In this document: positions 16,565 to 27,457 of the stretch, piece after piece
How the letters are laid out: every line of letters begins with the position of its first letter
How positions within the stretch are numbered: position 1 is the first letter of the stretch
Source: Gammaproteobacteria bacterium
Lineage (GTDB): Bacteria; Pseudomonadota; Gammaproteobacteria; Pseudomonadales; Cellvibrionaceae
Direction: 5' to 3'
Length of the DNA: 34,522 bases
Assembly (NCBI GenBank): GCA_025362015.1
Contig: JANYIO010000189.1
Location: 1 to 34,522, forward strand
Program-made: the position numbers and the translations under genes
The notes under the pieces: generated by a model
Databases searched by the model: none
Told to the model about the DNA's origin: nothing
What the model saw: only the letters and a program-made list of their open reading frames with translations

Positions 16565-17935
16565 TTAACCCTTTAGCTTACTTAACAGCGCCATAAGTCC
16601 TGTTTTTTCATTCCGCAATAGATACTGATCGCGAATAGTTGCAATATCGACATCGTAACTGCCCGGTTCTAAATCACGAGCAATTTCAATTTTTTCTATT
16701 TCGTAGCGCGTTTTTTTACCAGAATCAAGCAGCGCTTGTTTGCGCTTATCATCTTCCGACAAATCCATCAAAACATAATCTCGCAACGGCTGTTTGAACG
16801 TATCCAATACGACAATGACTTTAGGTTTTAGTCGGCGCTCAAAATTTTGCTCCACGACAACACCCACTTCGCCGGTGCTCAACTCAACCAAAGTACCCGT
16901 AGGATAGAGGCCAATAGCGCGAATAAACTCTACAACCAACTCTTCTTGAAATTGAATATTTCGCAATTCATATAGTTTCGCCACTGCTTTTGAAGGTGCA
17001 ATAGGGTGACGCGACCCGCGCGGATTAGTAACGAAATCGTAGTAGGTTACTATGCCCGCAATTTTACCCAACAAGGGAATTTTATCGCCCACCAAATGCT
17101 GCGGATAGCCACTGCCATTAAGGCGCTCACAATGCGTTTTTACAATGCTAATCATGCGCGGTTCGACACCGGGCGTTTTGCGCAGAATGTCTGCACCTAA
17201 GTCAACAAAGGTTTCGTACAAAAGTTCTTCTTCAGGACTACGATTGGTATTGGCGATTAACGCGGCATCTAACATTACCTTACCAACATCTTTTAGTAAT
17301 ACAGCCATAGCCAACACATCAAGATCGCGCTTGGGTAAACCAATATGTCGACCAAATAAAATAGCCCATACTGAACAACGTACGGCATGACTGTAGGTAT
17401 GCTCATCTTTTTCTTGCACCCGCGAGAGCCACGTAAAGGCATCCGGGTTGCGTAAAACGCTGTCAACCATCTCGCTGGCAACTTTTCGCGTCTCTCCTAG
17501 CGAAAGATTATCCAGCTGTTGGGTTTCGAGTATGTCAATAATCTCAACTACCGCGCCATAAACTTTTTGATGCAACTGTTTAGCTTTTTTGACTTCTTTC
17601 TGCAGAGGCGAGATTTCGCGATAGAGATTGCGCTGAATTTTCAGTGGCGCCAAGGGTTCGAGAATTGTTGTACTTTCATGTTCGCGTCCCGCCGCCTTTA
17701 CCCGCGAGCCAGCCTTATCAAGTTTTTTAAGGCCGGCGGCAATAGGAGCACGACCTTTTTCAACATCAATATAAACGTGCTTACACAATATTTTAAGTTG
17801 ATTCACTTCTTGTAAATCACGCAAATAAAAGCCTTGCAAAGGAAAAGGGGTTTGCGACCAAGGACGATCGAGGCCAGACACATACATGCCCAAACTCAAT
17901 TCATTCACATCAACCTTTACTTGCTTGATCGCCAC
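16565..17935 (-). CDS. DUF3391 and degenerate HD-GYP domain protein
   Basis: A 456-aa cytoplasmic protein. Residues ~5-60 fit DUF3391, the usual N-terminal partner of HD-GYP domains; a helical linker (~100-160) precedes the HD-GYP region (~160-310), and ~330-456 is a further C-terminal part. Normal HD-GYP proteins hydrolyse cyclic di-GMP through HD and HHE..D.GYP metal motifs. Here the HD pair reads LLKDVGK, with K215 in place of His, and the HHExxD motif reads HCERLNGSGYP, with C269 for His and N273 for Asp. H183 in the first motif and the GYP tripeptide remain. Catalysis is therefore doubtful, and a c-di-GMP-binding or partner-binding role is more likely. The start is a GTG, supported by GTGAGG seven bases upstream. 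It lies downstream of hemE on the same strand and has its own terminator. Confidence 0.85.
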   Translation of the reverse strand: MAIKQVKVDVNELSLGMYVSGLDRPWSQTPFPLQGFYLRDLQEVNQLKILCKHVYIDVEKGRAPIAAGLKKLDKAGSRVKAAGREHESTTILEPLAPLKIQRNLYREISPLQKEVKKAKQLHQKVYGAVVEIIDILETQQLDNLSLGETRKVASEMVDSVLRNPDAFTWLSRVQEKDEHTYSHAVRCSVWAILFGRHIGLPKRDLDVLAMAVLLKDVGKVMLDAALIANTNRSPEEELLYETFVDLGADILRKTPGVEPRMISIVKTHCERLNGSGYPQHLVGDKIPLLGKIAGIVTYYDFVTNPRGSRHPIAPSKAVAKLYELRNIQFQEELVVEFIRAIGLYPTGTLVELSTGEVGVVVEQNFERRLKPKVIVVLDTFKQPLRDYVLMDLSEDDKRKQALLDSGKKTRYEIEKIEIARDLEPGSYDVDIATIRDQYLLRNEKTGLMALLSKLKG

Positions 17936-18123
17936 TAATTTGCCTCACACATTTAATCTTTATGTAAATTTCATCTAATTAAATACAGACGCTGTGAAGA
18001 GTGTAGAGAATAATGCACCAACAAACCAGTAGCTATAAGGATGAATATCATTAAGGGACTTTTCTTACGCCCGAAAGGTCGTCGCAAAATCCAAAAGTAT
18101 AATGCTCGTTTAATCCTTTATTG

Positions 18124-19188
18124 TCAGGAATGATAGCCACCAGACAACTCATGTACGGCATGTATAAATGCGCCAGCATGCACAGGGTCTACTTCTGGTG
18201 TTATACCATGACCCAAATTAAATATATGCCCCGAGCCTTTGCCAAAAGATGCGAGTATAGCTGCAACCTCTGCGCGAATTCGTTCAGGTTTAGCGTAAAG
18301 AATTGTGGGATCCATATTGCCTTGCAGGGCAACTTGTTTGCCAACTCGGGCCCGCGCTTGGCCAATGTCAGTTGTCCAATCCAACCCTAACGCTGTAGCA
18401 CCCGTGTTAGCTAATAACTCCAGCCATTGCCCACCACCTTTGGTGAAGAGGATGACCGGCACCTGACGACCTTGATGTTCACGAATCAAACCAGCAACAA
18501 TTTTTTGCATGTACTTGAGTGAAAACTCCTGGTAAGCAGAATGCGAAAGCGCACCACCCCAAGTATCGAAAATTTGTACCGCCTGTGCCCCCGCCGTAAT
18601 TTGCGCATTGAGATAGGCAGTCACAGAATCAGCCAGTACATCCAGCAGCCTATGCATGACTTCGGGCTGGTTATAGAGCATTTCTTTAGCGCGACGAAAA
18701 TCACGACTTGAACCGCCCTCAATCATATAAGTCGCTAAGGTCCAAGGGCTGCCAGAAAAACCAATTAAAGGCACGCGGCCATTGAGTTCACGATGGATAG
18801 TTTTTACCGCATCAATCACATAAGGTAAATCTTGCTCAGGCTTAATCACCAATAGTGCATCAACATCGGCTTCATTGCGCACGGGTTTGCGAAATTTAGG
18901 ACCCTCACCGGTTTCAAAATACAACCCTAAACCCATAGCATCAGGGATAGTGAGAATATCGGAAAACAGAATTGCCGCATCAAGAGGATAACGCTCTAGT
19001 GGCTGCAAAGTCACTTCACAGGCCATTTCAGGATTGGTGCATAAGCCCATAAAATCGCCAGCGCGCTCGCGACTGGCGCGGTACTCAGGCAAATAGCGAC
19101 CCGCCTGACGCATCATCCATACCGGAGTTACATCGACCGGCTGTTTGAGCAAGGCACGCAGAAAACGGTCGTTTTTTAATTCAATCAT
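18124..19188 (-). CDS. hemE: Uroporphyrinogen decarboxylase
   Basis: A 354-aa cytoplasmic enzyme of haem synthesis that converts uroporphyrinogen III to coproporphyrinogen III. The N-terminal signature [13 protein letters not shown] (25-37) carries the substrate-binding arginines, and [12 protein letters not shown] carries the catalytic aspartate (D77). [13 protein letters not shown] and GLDWTTD are further conserved blocks. GAGGA lies 8 bases before the ATG. It follows gltBD, as in Pseudomonas, with a strong GC-rich hairpin in the gap. Confidence 0.96.
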   Translation of the reverse strand: MIELKNDRFLRALLKQPVDVTPVWMMRQAGRYLPEYRASRERAGDFMGLCTNPEMACEVTLQPLERYPLDAAILFSDILTIPDAMGLGLYFETGEGPKFRKPVRNEADVDALLVIKPEQDLPYVIDAVKTIHRELNGRVPLIGFSGSPWTLATYMIEGGSSRDFRRAKEMLYNQPEVMHRLLDVLADSVTAYLNAQITAGAQAVQIFDTWGGALSHSAYQEFSLKYMQKIVAGLIREHQGRQVPVILFTKGGGQWLELLANTGATALGLDWTTDIGQARARVGKQVALQGNMDPTILYAKPERIRAEVAAILASFGKGSGHIFNLGHGITPEVDPVHAGAFIHAVHELSGGYHS

Positions 19189-19234
19189 TTAAAATTCCTC
19201 AAGAACACAGCTTGATTTTGACGTGTTGGATAGC

Positions 19235-19260
19235 ATTAGCCCCGCAGAAGCGGGGCTAAT
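19235..19260 (-). terminator. Perfect GC-rich hairpin between gltD and hemE
   Basis: ATTAGCCCCGC and GCGGGGCTAAT form a perfect 11-bp stem with a 4-base loop, 65 bases after the gltD stop. Neither strand has a T tract after it, so it may stabilise the gltBD mRNA end or pause polymerase rather than act as a standard intrinsic terminator. Confidence 0.6.
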
Positions 19261-19325
19261 GAAGTCTATTAGGGAATGCCAGCTTTTACCCAGCAAAGTA
19301 CCACAATCCACGCCAGGTTTTATGC

Positions 19326-20765
<1,440 letters not shown>

Positions 20766-20813
20766 CTAGTACTATTTGTGCTTGTTACGCATTAGGGTGC
20801 TCTACAGCATGGA

Positions 20814-23800
20814 TTATTCGCCGCGCTGCTTAAAACTTACCAATAGACCACCTAAACTGGCCGCCTTGGGTTTGACTAACCAGAACTTGCCGACATAATC
20901 ATCAAAATTATCAAGTAAATACTGGCCCCACACACTTTCAGTTTCTTGCGTAAACTCGGTAATCACACTGCGTAGATGATTGCGATGTGCTTCCACTGTT
21001 TCGGAGTTAACACGATGAATATCTACTAATTCATGATTGTAGCGATCAACAAAATCACCGGCCTCGTCTAGTACATAAGCGAAGCCACCGGTCATCCCCG
21101 CACCGAAGTTAAGACCAACCTGACCAAGCACTGTTACCACGCCGCCGGTCATATATTCGCAGCAGTGGTCACCAGCACCCTCAACCACGACATGAGCACC
21201 TGAATTGCGTACGCCACAACGCTCTCCGGCGATACCAGCAGCAAATAACTTACCGCCAGTTGCACCGTACAAACAGGTATTCCCCATTATGCTCGTGACG
21301 TTAGATTTAAACTCTGAATTGCGCGGTGGACGCAGTACTAACTTACCGCCAGCCATACCTTTACCAACGTAATCGTTGGCATCGCCTTCCAGATACATAT
21401 TTAAACCACCCGCATTCCATACACCGAAGCTTTGGCCGCCAATACCATTCAGTTTCAAAGTGATAGGCTTATCTGCCATACCTTGGTTGCCATAGCGTTT
21501 GGCGATTTCACCACTGATACGCGCGCCGATTGAGCGGTCACAATTGGTAATAGTAAATTCAAATTCACCGCCGGTTTTGGCTTCGATAGCAGGCAGGAGT
21601 ATGCGCATAATCGCCTCCGCCGTTTCGCCTTTATCGAACGGGTGATTTTTATCCACACCACATAACTGTGGCTTGGTCGCCAAATAATCATCGCTGTAGA
21701 TGATGGGACTTAAATCCAACTGCCGCTGCTTGGCAGTTTCTCCCTCAAGGGTTTTTAATAAATCCACACGACCCACTAATTCACCGAGCGAACGCACACC
21801 TAAACGCGCCATCCACTCACGAGTTTCTTCTGCGACAAACTTAAAGAAATTCATCGCCATATCAACGGTGCCGACATAGTGCTCTTTACGTAACTTATCT
21901 TGCTGGGTAGCAACACCAGTCGCACAGTTATTGAGGTGGCAGATACGTAAGTACTTACATCCCAATGCCACCATGGGGCCGGTACCGAAGCCAAAGCTCT
22001 CTGCACCGAGCATTGCAGCCTTCACCACATCCAAACCCGTTTTTAGCCCACCATCGGTTTGCACACGCACCTTGTCGCGCAAATCGTTAGCACGTAAGGT
22101 TTGATGAGTTTCCGATAAACCTAGTTCCCATGGTGAACCTGCATACTTAATAGAGCTTAAAGGACTTGCTGCGGTGCCCCCGTCGTAACCGGAAATCGTA
22201 ATTAAATCGGCATAGGCTTTAGCAACACCAGCCGCGATAGTACCCACTCCTGGTCGGGATACCAGTTTCACGGAAACCAAAGCTGCCGGATTAACTTGTT
22301 TTAAGTCATAGATCAGCTGCGCCAAATCTTCAATCGAGTAAATATCGTGATGTGGCGGCGGAGAAATCAGCGTCACTCCAGGAACAGAATAACGCAAACG
22401 GGCAATCAGCTCGTTAACTTTGCCGCCCGGTAACTGCCCACCCTCACCAGGTTTAGCGCCTTGGGCGATTTTAATTTGCAGCACTTCGGCGTTAACCAAA
22501 TATGCAGGTGTTACCCCAAAGCGACCCGATGCAACCTGTTTGATTTTGGAGTTTTTAATCGTGCCGTAACGCACGGGATCCTCACCACCCTCGCCAGAAT
22601 TAGAACGACCACCTAAGCGGTTCATTGCCTCAGCTAAGGATTCATGCGCTTCAGGCGATAAGGCTCCGAGCGACATACCAGCCGAATCAAACCGTTTAAA
22701 AATATTTTCGATGGGCTCTACTTCAGACAAGGGTACAGGCTTGCATAAGTCTTCATTAAGCGCCAATAAATCACGCAACATAGATACAGGGCGCTTGTTA
22801 ACCAGATCCGCATAGTTACGCCAGAGTGCATAGTTGCCGCTCTGCACCGCTTTTTGCAAGGTTTGCACTACATCCGGATTGAACGCATGATACTCAGAGT
22901 TATGCACGTATTTGTACAAGCCACCTTGAACGATGGGCTTACGCTCAACCCAGGCAGTTTCAGCAATAATTTTCTGATCTGCTTCCAACTCTTCAAAGCG
23001 CGCACCGCTGATTCGTGAAGGCGTGCTATCGAAACACATATCAGTCACTTCTTCAGCCAAGCCGATAGCCTCAAACAATTGCGCGCCACGGTAAGATGGA
23101 ACTGTCGATATACCCATTTTGGACAATATCTTGAGCAAGCCCTTGTCTAGCCCCTTACGATAGTTTTTGTAGGCACAGTCGATATTAGTCAGCAACTCAC
23201 CCGTTTCAACCAAATCGTTCAGGATGTAGTAGCTTAGGAACGGATACACCGCCGTTGCACCATAGGCGATTAAAGCAGCAATTTGATGAGGATCGCGTGC
23301 ACTACCTGTTTCAACGATGATATTGGCATCACAGCGCAACCCAACATTAGTGAGATGCTGATGCACAGCACCAACTGCCAAGAGCGCTTGAATTGGCAAC
23401 ATGCCTTTTTTCAAGCCATTATCACTCAAGGTCATTAACACTTTGCCGGCTTTAACTGCAGTGGCAACATCTTTACACAAATTAATAAGTGCATGCTTTA
23501 AGTCAATGACTGCAGGATCATAATGCAGCGCAAAATATGCAACTTCATAACCTGGACGATTCAAACTCATCAAACCACGAAACTTGGCCGGCGAGAGAAT
23601 CGGCGAACTCAAAATCACACGGTCAGCATGATCCTCAGTTTCTTCATAAACGGGCAATTCACGCCCCAGGCAAGTCTCCAATGACATCACAATCGCTTCA
23701 CGCAATGGGTCAATTGGCGGGTTGGTAACCTGCGCAAATTGTTGACGGAAATAATCATAAAGCGAACGTTGCTGACGCGATAATACCGCCATAGGCGTAT

Positions 23801-25265
23801 CGTCACCCATAGAGCCAACGGCTTCTTGAGCACCTTCTGCCAAAGGGCGCAACAACTGATCACGCTCTTCAAAAGAGACCTGATACATCTTCATGTAAGC
23901 TTTTAATTCAGTACCAACAATACCGTTTTCTTTAGCGTCAACAGTCAATGTCGATTCAACCCTCAAAGCGCGATCTTTTAGCCATTGCTTATATGGTTGG
24001 CTCGCTTTGAGTTGGTTGTCGATATCCTGAGTCTGATGTAATTCGCCTGTTAGCGTATCAATCGACATAATTTGGCCCGGGCCAAGACGCCCTTTAGCCA
24101 CAACATCTTCCGGCTTGTAGGCATAAACACCCACTTCTGAAGCAACCGTGATGATGTCATCTTTGGTGATGACCCAACGCGATGGGCGTAAACCATTGCG
24201 ATCAAGCGTACAAACCGCGTACCGCCCATCAGTAATCACCAAGCCAGCCGGACCATCCCAGGGCTCGATATGCATGGAATTGTATTCGTAGAAAGCGCGC
24301 AAATCCGGATCCATACTTTCTACGTTCTGCCAGGCAGGCGGAACCAGCATGCGAATTGCACGATGTAAATCCATACCGCCAAGCAGCAGGATTTCGAGCA
24401 TATTATCGAGACTCGACGAGTCAGAACCAGTGCGGTTAACCAGCGGCGTTACGCTCAGCAAATCAGGCAATAACGGAGTAATAAATTTGGGTGTACGTGC
24501 CACAGACCAATTGCGATTGCCCACAACAGTGTTGATTTCGCCATTGTGTGCCAACAAGCGGAAAGGCTGCGCCAAAGACCACTGAGGAGTGGTATTTGTG
24601 GAGAAGCGCTGGTGAAATACACAAATAGCGGTTTCAAGGCGAGGATCGTCTAAATCCGCAAAAAATTGCGGTAAATCTACCGGCATCATCAAGCCTTTAT
24701 AAGACAACACTCCCGTACTTAAACTCGCAATATAAAACGATTTATCACCAGCCAAACGTAATTCAGCTTTGCGCCGCGCCATAAATAACTTGGCATCAAC
24801 TTGCGCTAGCGGCAAATCATGACTATTGACAAACAAATGACTGAACAATGGCAGAGATCGCATCGCAATCGGGCCAAGACAACTAGGATCTACCGGAACT
24901 TCACGCCAACCAGCAACAATTAAACCTTGTGCAGTTAACTCCTCCACCAAAACTGTGCGGGCTTGCTCAGCTAACGCAGGTTCACGGCTCAACATGACCG
25001 AACCCACACCATAAATAGCTGTCAGTTCAGCACCACAGGCTTCCTTTGCTACCGCGCGGAGAAAACTATCGGGTTTTTGTAGCAATAAACCACAACCGTC
25101 TCCCGTTTTACCGTCCGCAGCAATGCCGCCACGGTGAGTCATGCAAGTCAGCGCTTCGATGGCGGTTTTCAACAGACGATGGCTGGTTTTACCCTTTAAA
25201 TGGGCGATCAAACCAAAACCACAGTTATCTTTAAACTCGTCTATCCGGTAAAGGCCAGTGGTCAT
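20814..25265 (-). CDS. gltB: Glutamate synthase large subunit
   Basis: A 1483-aa enzyme that transfers the glutamine amide nitrogen to 2-oxoglutarate. The N-terminal propeptide (14 residues) precedes CGFGL, so C15 is the expected mature N-terminal nucleophile of the class II amidotransferase domain (~15-430). A central domain, the FMN-binding synthase domain (~850-1210, with [10 protein letters not shown]) and a C-terminal beta-helix (GXXGG repeats) follow. The 3Fe-4S cysteines are in [12 protein letters not shown]. The length is typical. The upstream region is unusual: promoter, terminator hairpin and palindrome lie within 210 bases of the start. Confidence 0.96.
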   Translation of the reverse strand: MTTGLYRIDEFKDNCGFGLIAHLKGKTSHRLLKTAIEALTCMTHRGGIAADGKTGDGCGLLLQKPDSFLRAVAKEACGAELTAIYGVGSVMLSREPALAEQARTVLVEELTAQGLIVAGWREVPVDPSCLGPIAMRSLPLFSHLFVNSHDLPLAQVDAKLFMARRKAELRLAGDKSFYIASLSTGVLSYKGLMMPVDLPQFFADLDDPRLETAICVFHQRFSTNTTPQWSLAQPFRLLAHNGEINTVVGNRNWSVARTPKFITPLLPDLLSVTPLVNRTGSDSSSLDNMLEILLLGGMDLHRAIRMLVPPAWQNVESMDPDLRAFYEYNSMHIEPWDGPAGLVITDGRYAVCTLDRNGLRPSRWVITKDDIITVASEVGVYAYKPEDVVAKGRLGPGQIMSIDTLTGELHQTQDIDNQLKASQPYKQWLKDRALRVESTLTVDAKENGIVGTELKAYMKMYQVSFEERDQLLRPLAEGAQEAVGSMGDDTPMAVLSRQQRSLYDYFRQQFAQVTNPPIDPLREAIVMSLETCLGRELPVYEETEDHADRVILSSPILSPAKFRGLMSLNRPGYEVAYFALHYDPAVIDLKHALINLCKDVATAVKAGKVLMTLSDNGLKKGMLPIQALLAVGAVHQHLTNVGLRCDANIIVETGSARDPHQIAALIAYGATAVYPFLSYYILNDLVETGELLTNIDCAYKNYRKGLDKGLLKILSKMGISTVPSYRGAQLFEAIGLAEEVTDMCFDSTPSRISGARFEELEADQKIIAETAWVERKPIVQGGLYKYVHNSEYHAFNPDVVQTLQKAVQSGNYALWRNYADLVNKRPVSMLRDLLALNEDLCKPVPLSEVEPIENIFKRFDSAGMSLGALSPEAHESLAEAMNRLGGRSNSGEGGEDPVRYGTIKNSKIKQVASGRFGVTPAYLVNAEVLQIKIAQGAKPGEGGQLPGGKVNELIARLRYSVPGVTLISPPPHHDIYSIEDLAQLIYDLKQVNPAALVSVKLVSRPGVGTIAAGVAKAYADLITISGYDGGTAASPLSSIKYAGSPWELGLSETHQTLRANDLRDKVRVQTDGGLKTGLDVVKAAMLGAESFGFGTGPMVALGCKYLRICHLNNCATGVATQQDKLRKEHYVGTVDMAMNFFKFVAEETREWMARLGVRSLGELVGRVDLLKTLEGETAKQRQLDLSPIIYSDDYLATKPQLCGVDKNHPFDKGETAEAIMRILLPAIEAKTGGEFEFTITNCDRSIGARISGEIAKRYGNQGMADKPITLKLNGIGGQSFGVWNAGGLNMYLEGDANDYVGKGMAGGKLVLRPPRNSEFKSNVTSIMGNTCLYGATGGKLFAAGIAGERCGVRNSGAHVVVEGAGDHCCEYMTGGVVTVLGQVGLNFGAGMTGGFAYVLDEAGDFVDRYNHELVDIHRVNSETVEAHRNHLRSVITEFTQETESVWGQYLLDNFDDYVGKFWLVKPKAASLGGLLVSFKQRGE

Positions 25266-25357
25266 AAGCTGTTTCTCAACTAATCTGCCAACAACATAGT
25301 CGGCGTCTCAACAATCAATACTAAGGAATATAATGTTTTCAAACACGCAGGCCATTG

Positions 25358-25371
25358 TTTTGTATACAAAA
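25358..25371. promoter_or_regulatory. Perfect 14-bp palindrome upstream of gltB
   Basis: TTTTGTATACAAAA lies about 93 bases before the gltB start, downstream of the hairpin at 25396-25424. It has the symmetry of a dimeric regulator site; the protein is unknown. Confidence 0.45.
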
Positions 25372-25395
25372 GCCACGCCACATTCTACCCCAGAC

Positions 25396-25424
25396 AAAAA
25401 AGCCCCTGAGGTCTAGGGGGGGCT
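25396..25424 (-). terminator. Intrinsic terminator in the gltB leader
   Basis: On the minus strand, AGCCCC pairs with GGGGCT and is followed by TTTTTT. No gene upstream on this strand would need it, so it may act as an attenuator for gltBD or end a small RNA. Confidence 0.65.
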
Positions 25425-25443
25425 GTTGGCAAATGGGCGCAGG

Positions 25444-25472
25444 ATATTACCTGCTTGAGCTATTATTGGCAA
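25444..25472 (-). promoter_or_regulatory. Candidate sigma-70 promoter reading towards gltB
   Basis: On the minus strand, TTGCCA and TAATAT are separated by 17 bases, a good match to consensus. The -10 is flanked by an inverted repeat (GCAGG and CCTGC, 25439-25454). The predicted start of transcription is only about 13 bases before the terminator hairpin. Confidence 0.5.
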
Positions 25473-25777
25473 GTAAACGAGCAGTTACCTTCTGTGACTT
25501 CACGCCATCATGTAACGTTTTGTAAAGCATAAGAACATGTCATTGATAGCCATATAAATTCTCGAAACCATCATAACAATAACCGCTAAGCCTATAAAAA
25601 TGCTAAAGAATACACATTTAATAGTGTTATCCGACTTATGGCATTACTTTTCCGACAACAAGGCTTTATCATTAGCGCAATATAGGCTAAGTTAAGTATC
25701 AGAAATAAGCTAGACTCTAGTAACACCGTGCTTTAATTAACAAAAAAGCATCGTATCCTCCCAACAAACTACCCTAT

Positions 25778-25805
25778 GGAATAACTCTAGGGGAATAACT
25801 CTAGG
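25778..25805. repeat. Perfect tandem 14-bp repeat before the lipoprotein gene
   Basis: GGAATAACTCTAGG occurs twice without a gap and ends 18 bases before ATG 25824. It would lie in the leader or core promoter of the lipoprotein gene. Confidence 0.85.
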
Positions 25806-25823
25806 TAAATTTAGGAAGCAATC

Positions 25824-27365
25824 ATGCACACAAAAATAACCTTCAAAATTATTGGCGCAGCTTTTATAAGCTTTATGCTTGCAGCATGCGGCGGCAGCGG
25901 CAGCGGCTCGGCGCTGCAAAATGCGATTGACGGCAAGAACAACAGCGCAGCCAACTCAAGTGGCGCTGCCGCAAGCGCAATTGGCTCAGATACGCTGCAA
26001 TCAATTGAGTTCAAAGATGCAGCACCTACTGTTATCAATCTTAAAGGGACGGGAGGCTCAGAATCTTCATTGATTCGTTTTCGCACATTAGGTCAAACAG
26101 GTTTGCCTATAAAGAATGTTACCGTCGACTTCACCCTAAGCTCTACAGTAGGAATGATGCAACTAACCCAAAGCTCAGGCACTAGCGATGAAAATGGATA
26201 TGTATCTACTAGCGTTATTGCCGGCACAGTTTCAACAAGCATGAAAGTTGTAGCGACTGTTAGAGGCAATTCTGCCATAACCGCTCAGTCTAACGTGCTC
26301 GTAATTAGCACCGGCCTTCCTGATCAAAAAAGCATGTCTCTTTCATTAGAAAAATTTAATCCAGCAGGATGGAATCATGACGACATCACTGCATCAGTCA
26401 ACGTGTTGCTAGCGGATGCCTATAATAATCCCGCTGCTGATGGAACGGCGGTCTACTTTACTACTGAAGGTGGAGCAATAGATGCGAGCTGCACAACTAC
26501 CAATGGAGGTTGTAAAGTCTTATGGAAAAGCCAAGCCCCCAGAACACCAAGAGAAAGCTCTGAAGCCTACACGGCTTGCGACACAATTCCGAGCGACACA
26601 ATTGCGAACCAAAAATTACACTACGAGTGCCAAATTTCTAGAATTTTATGCAAGGGTATAACAGACCCACAACTACTGCACGCATGCCAAGCTGAACGCG
26701 CAGGCCGGAGCACCATATTAGCCACTGCAGTTGGCAATGAGAGCTTTAAGGATCAAAATGGTAATGGTATTTATGATCCTGGTATAGACTTATTCGCGAC
26801 TTCTCAAGATAGCAAATGTACACCCAGCGCACCCTACTCATCATATGAGTCATCTGCGTTTGCCTGCGATGACTTACCAGAAGCTTACCTTGATATCAAT
26901 GAAAATGGAGTTCACGATTCAGGTGAATACTTTCTCAACTTTATAACAGACACAACCAATGATGCTCCAGGAGCAAACAATTACAGCCCCAACAATGGCC
27001 TATACAACGGAGCTTTTTGTCAGCCTAGCGATGAACAAAAAGGGCTTTGTTCGCGCGCACCTGTAACCATTCGCAAACAGCATATGGTAATAATGTCCTG
27101 CGATGACCCATTGCTTGACAGCAACAACAAGCTACCGCAAGTAGACATCAACCCTAATACAGGTGTAAATATCTATGCCGTTGCAGACTGCAATGGAAAT
27201 CCATTACCACTGGGAAGCACAATAACTGTTGGCACAAATCCATCAATCACCGTTGGCAATCAGTATTACTATAATATAATAGAGACAGCAGGAGACACCC
27301 CAGTCAAATTATCAATTGCTATTGGGGGCGGGACGAAAGACTTAACGCTTTTTACTGCACCTTAA
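25824..27365 (+). CDS. Cysteine-rich Ig-like (Big_1-type) lipoprotein with EF-hand-like loops
   Basis: A 513-aa envelope lipoprotein. The type II signal peptide ends in MLAAC, with C22 the likely lipidation site, followed by a Gly/Ser/Ala-rich tether (23-55). Residues ~57-162 and ~168-305 look like two Ig-like domains of the bacterial Big_1 type; the second contains DGTAVYFTTEGGAI and SQAPR and carries a cysteine-rich insert. Two EF-hand or dockerin-like loops follow: DQNGNGIYDPG (310-320) and DINENGVHDSGE (357-368). Twelve cysteines beyond C22 suggest disulfides. AGGA lies 7 bases before the ATG. A surface-adhesion or structural role is plausible but unproven. The gene stands alone on the plus strand between gltB and damX, which are usually adjacent in Pseudomonas, so it looks like a lineage-specific insertion. 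Confidence 0.8.
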   Translation: MHTKITFKIIGAAFISFMLAACGGSGSGSALQNAIDGKNNSAANSSGAAASAIGSDTLQSIEFKDAAPTVINLKGTGGSESSLIRFRTLGQTGLPIKNVTVDFTLSSTVGMMQLTQSSGTSDENGYVSTSVIAGTVSTSMKVVATVRGNSAITAQSNVLVISTGLPDQKSMSLSLEKFNPAGWNHDDITASVNVLLADAYNNPAADGTAVYFTTEGGAIDASCTTTNGGCKVLWKSQAPRTPRESSEAYTACDTIPSDTIANQKLHYECQISRILCKGITDPQLLHACQAERAGRSTILATAVGNESFKDQNGNGIYDPGIDLFATSQDSKCTPSAPYSSYESSAFACDDLPEAYLDINENGVHDSGEYFLNFITDTTNDAPGANNYSPNNGLYNGAFCQPSDEQKGLCSRAPVTIRKQHMVIMSCDDPLLDSNNKLPQVDINPNTGVNIYAVADCNGNPLPLGSTITVGTNPSITVGNQYYYNIIETAGDTPVKLSIAIGGGTKDLTLFTAP

Positions 27366-27368
27366 TAC

Positions 27369-27401
27369 AACAAACACAAACTCGCTGGCTCTGTGTTTGT
27401 T
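27369..27401. terminator. Hairpin between convergent lipoprotein and damX genes
   Basis: AACAAACACA and TGTGTTTGTT form a perfect 10-bp stem with a 13-base loop, just after the lipoprotein stop. There is no clear U tract on either strand, so it is a candidate bidirectional terminator. Confidence 0.55.
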
Positions 27402-27457
27402 ATGGCAGTATTACACTGAAGTCTTTACAAGCGTACGTGGAAGCATTCATCTATCGG

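Larger units (their letters stand above)
25266..25823. other. Divergent intergenic region between gltB and the Ig-like lipoprotein
   Basis: About 560 bases with no gene. On the gltB side it holds a palindrome (25358-25371), a minus-strand terminator (25396-25424) and a good promoter (25444-25472). On the lipoprotein side it holds a tandem 14-bp repeat (25778-25805). The middle (25500-25770) is AT-rich and otherwise empty. Confidence 0.6.
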
